Shown piece after piece: positions 61,890 to 64,000 of a stretch of 64,000 bases of DNA. The notes beneath the pieces are model-generated. The model made no database searches and had not been told where the DNA came from. It saw only the letters and a program-made list of their open reading frames with translations. This DNA comes from Rutidosis leptorrhynchoides (lineage: Eukaryota; Streptophyta; Magnoliopsida; Asterales; Asteraceae). The translations under genes and the position numbers were made by a program. Positions within the stretch are counted from its first letter, which is position 1; the number at the start of each line of letters is the position of its first letter. The stretch covers positions 51,645,501-51,709,500 of the forward strand of contig NC_092339.1 of the NCBI RefSeq assembly GCF_046630445.1, read 5' to 3'.

Positions 61890-62897
61890 CTATACTCCCC
61901 CTCGAGCATGAAGATTACGAGTGCCCAACTTGTTAAGCAAAAACTGCAACTGTTGCGTCCCTAATCTCTTTGTTAAAAGATCAGCTATCTGCATCGTAGT
62001 GGCGATGGGACAAGGAAGAACTTCTTTGGACTCAACTCTTTCACGAACGAAGTAACAATCCATTTCAACGTGTTTAGTGAGTTCGTGGAAAACGGGATTA
62101 TTAGCAATATGACGTGCAGCTTGATTATAACAAAATAGCGGAGTTGGCTCTTTAGAATTAATGTTGAAATCCTTGAGAAGCCAACGAACCCATAAAATCT
62201 CACTAACCGTGGAAGCCATGGATCTATACTCTGCTTCTGCAGAAGAGCGAGACACAACTGATTGTTTCTTGGTTTTCCATGAGATCGGAGCTCCACCAAG
62301 TAGAAGTATGTATCCAGTTCGTGACCTACGCGTGTAAGGACAACCAAGCCAGTCAGAATCACAATAGGCTGAGAGATTAAAACCACCAGCTCGTGGTAGT
62401 AAGACACCTTGTCCAACCGTAGTTTTTAAATAGCGAAGTACTCGATAAACAGCATCCATGTGAGGTTGTCTCGGATCAGCCACAAACTGTGATAAGACAT
62501 TAACTGAATACGTAACATCAGGTCGTGTAGACTGCAAATAAAGTAATCGACCAACTAGACGACGATAGCATGTTGCATCAACTTTTGGTGCATCTTCACA
62601 TTGATCTAACTTGTGATTTTTCTCAATAGGAAAAGTACTTGGTCTACACCCATCAAAATTGCAATCGGCTAAAATGTCTAAGGTGTATTTCCTTTGACTC
62701 AAGACTAAACCTTCAGACGTCTTAACCACTTCAATACCGAGAAAGTACTTGAGGTTTCCAAGATGCTTTATACTAAATTGTGTATCCAGGTCATCCTTGG
62801 TTTGTTTGATTTTAGTAGTATCATTCCCAACTAAAATCACATCATCAACATAAATAAGTGCGGCTACGAAGATACCTTTATCATCATATATGAACAA
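61890..62897 (-). CDS. Copia E reverse transcriptase C-terminal part and RNase H (fossil)
   Basis: A 335-residue frame. The catalytic RT motif LIYVDDVILVG is followed by HLGNLKYFLGIEV and LSQRKYTLDIL. RNase H follows, with AYCDSDWLGCPYTRRSRTGY, SSAEAEYRSMA and KHVEMDCYFVRE. The frame ends with ARGGV at the polypurine tract. A fossil part of an element with several breaks. Confidence 0.92.
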   Translation of the reverse strand: MFIYDDKGIFVAALIYVDDVILVGNDTTKIKQTKDDLDTQFSIKHLGNLKYFLGIEVVKTSEGLVLSQRKYTLDILADCNFDGCRPSTFPIEKNHKLDQCEDAPKVDATCYRRLVGRLLYLQSTRPDVTYSVNVLSQFVADPRQPHMDAVYRVLRYLKTTVGQGVLLPRAGGFNLSAYCDSDWLGCPYTRRSRTGYILLLGGAPISWKTKKQSVVSRSSAEAEYRSMASTVSEILWVRWLLKDFNINSKEPTPLFCYNQAARHIANNPVFHELTKHVEMDCYFVRERVESKEVLPCPIATTMQIADLLTKRLGTQQLQFLLNKLGTRNLHARGGV

Positions 62898-62966
62898 CGA
62901 ATGATCAGCTTTTGACTGATGAAAACCAAGAGCAACAAGCGCATGGGTAAACTTGTGATACCAGTT

Positions 62967-63848
62967 TCATGAGGCTTGTTTCAAACCATAAATAGACTTC
63001 CTGAAACGACAGACGCGTGTGTCTCCTTCCTTGGCGAAACCTTGCGGAATCTTCATATAGATCTCTTCATCTAAGTCGCCATGTAAAAAAGCGTTATTTA
63101 CGTCTAACTGATGGATGTGCCAATTGTTTTTCATTGCTACAGACAACAATACTCAAACTGTAACAAGCTTAGCGACCGGGGCAAAAGTATCATGGTAATC
63201 GACACCTTCCATTTGAGTGAAACCTTTAGCAACGAGACGCGCTTTATATCTCTCAACGTCCCCATTTGGTTTATACTTAATCTTATAAACTCATTTAGAG
63301 TCATTGGCTCTTTTCCCAACGGGAAGCTTTTCGAGACTCCATGTGCCATTATCTTCAAGAGCACAGACCTCCTTTTGCATTGCCTCTTTCCATGACTTGC
63401 TTTTAACAGCCTGATAAAAAAACTTTGGCTCATCGTAGGAATCGATGGCAGCTAAAAAGGCCTTGTGAGATGTAGAAAAGGATTCATAAGAAACAAAATT
63501 GGAAAGAGGATGTACCATGGAGTCTTGATGTGCGGGAGTGCGTGCATTATCAACCGAAGGGGGTAATTGAACAACAAAATCATCCAGATAACGTGGCTAA
63601 CTTTTATGTCTTCTTGATCTGCTGTGTTGTTCAGTAGTAGCCAAAGAATCTTCATTGACCGAGTTATTCAAAACATGACCTTCCCCATCAGAATTATTAT
63701 TATTTTGGTCCAAGGTCTCACTATTACTTTGCTCATGATGACTTGTTTCTTGGGCCAAGTCGCCATTATTTATGTGTGGGTTATTATGACCATCACCTTC
63801 ATCAGTAATTTCACTTGGTGGTATATCATAAACAAAAGGATCATTCAT
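62967..63848 (-). pseudogene. Copia E RT N-terminal part and integrase-RT linker (fossil)
   Basis: Successive minus-strand frames. 63848-63597 is an acidic, asparagine-rich linker (DPFVYDIPPSEITDEGDG...). 63518-63291 encodes YQAVKSKSWKEAMQKEVCAL and NGTWSLEKLPVGK, the standard RT opening. 63149-62967 encodes [20 protein letters not shown] and IYGLKQAS. All are in Copia order. It is broken by a few changes. Confidence 0.85.
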
Positions 63849-64000
63849 AATATCAAACTGATTTGTGGTGTCTTCTAACCGTGTAGAGGTAATTTTAAAA
63901 GGAAACTTATTTTCAATGAATCTAACATCTCTTGAGATAACAATTTTATTATCCTTGATATCATAAATTTTGTATCCTTTTGTTCCTTTTGGATATCCTA

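Larger units (their letters stand above)
61716..64000 (-). mobile_element. Element E: Ty1/Copia retroelement, 3' part, continues past the window
   Basis: On the minus strand the order is integrase C-terminal sequence, linker, RT, RNase H, polypurine tract (GAGGGGGAG, about 61893-61901) and a short LTR of about 178 bp (about 61716-61893) ending TTATTCATCA. Near the right edge the minus strand encodes YPKGTKGYKIYDIKDNKIV, the usual end of Copia integrase. Several breaks in pol mark it as an older, inactive copy. The 5' half and the other LTR lie beyond base 64000. Confidence 0.85.

Overview
This is a stretch of AT-rich plant nuclear DNA made almost entirely of nested transposable elements. The plant assignment rests on several things. 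There is telomere-type CCCTAAA-like repeat. The retroelements use primer sites of the plant initiator-tRNA-Met and tRNA-Asp types. There are Mutator-like and hAT DNA transposons, and a captured F-box gene of the At2g35280-like family. The style of the elements suggests a daisy-family (Asteraceae) genome, but that is an impression and not proven here. No complete host gene was found, and there are no rRNA, tRNA, CRISPR or operon features.

Layout. 1-9482: a large Ty3/Gypsy-type element (A) with ~3.4 kb LTRs and an almost non-coding interior; its left LTR is cut by the window edge. 9483-11552: the outer part of another, antisense LTR into which A appears to have inserted. 11553-18317: old genic or intergenic DNA with a two-exon remnant resembling the C-terminal repeats of the TIO/FUSED kinase, then a young 3.1 kb Ty1/Copia element (C, 13716-16804). 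18318-31300: a degenerate interstitial telomere-like array split by an 11.9 kb Athila-type Ty3/Gypsy composite (D, 18973-30865, TSD AAACC). 31301-33630: low-copy DNA with small duplications, weak exon candidates and a 570 bp non-autonomous hAT element. 33641-58328: a Mutator-like transposon (MULE) with ~0.23 kb terminal inverted repeats. Its transposase gene is split by a 20.1 kb Ty3/Gypsy chromovirus of Tekay type (B, 36864-57009, TSD TTTTG), and B in turn is split by a 7 kb rearranged Ty3/Gypsy composite (41110-48069, TSD GACAA). 58339-61715: low-copy DNA with a foldback MITE. 61716-64000: the 3' part of a minus-strand Copia element (E) that runs off the right edge.

How it fits together. 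The three-level nest MULE > B > composite is supported by a matching target-site duplication at each level. The most notable biology is in element B. Between its primer site and gag it carries two extra reading frames: an acidic protein and a recognisable F-box/Sel1-like protein of host origin. The MULE is also notable, with palindrome-studded ends and an open PB1-like frame opposite its transposase. All LTR elements are treated as fossils: parts, borders and approximate condition are given, without a list of damaging changes.
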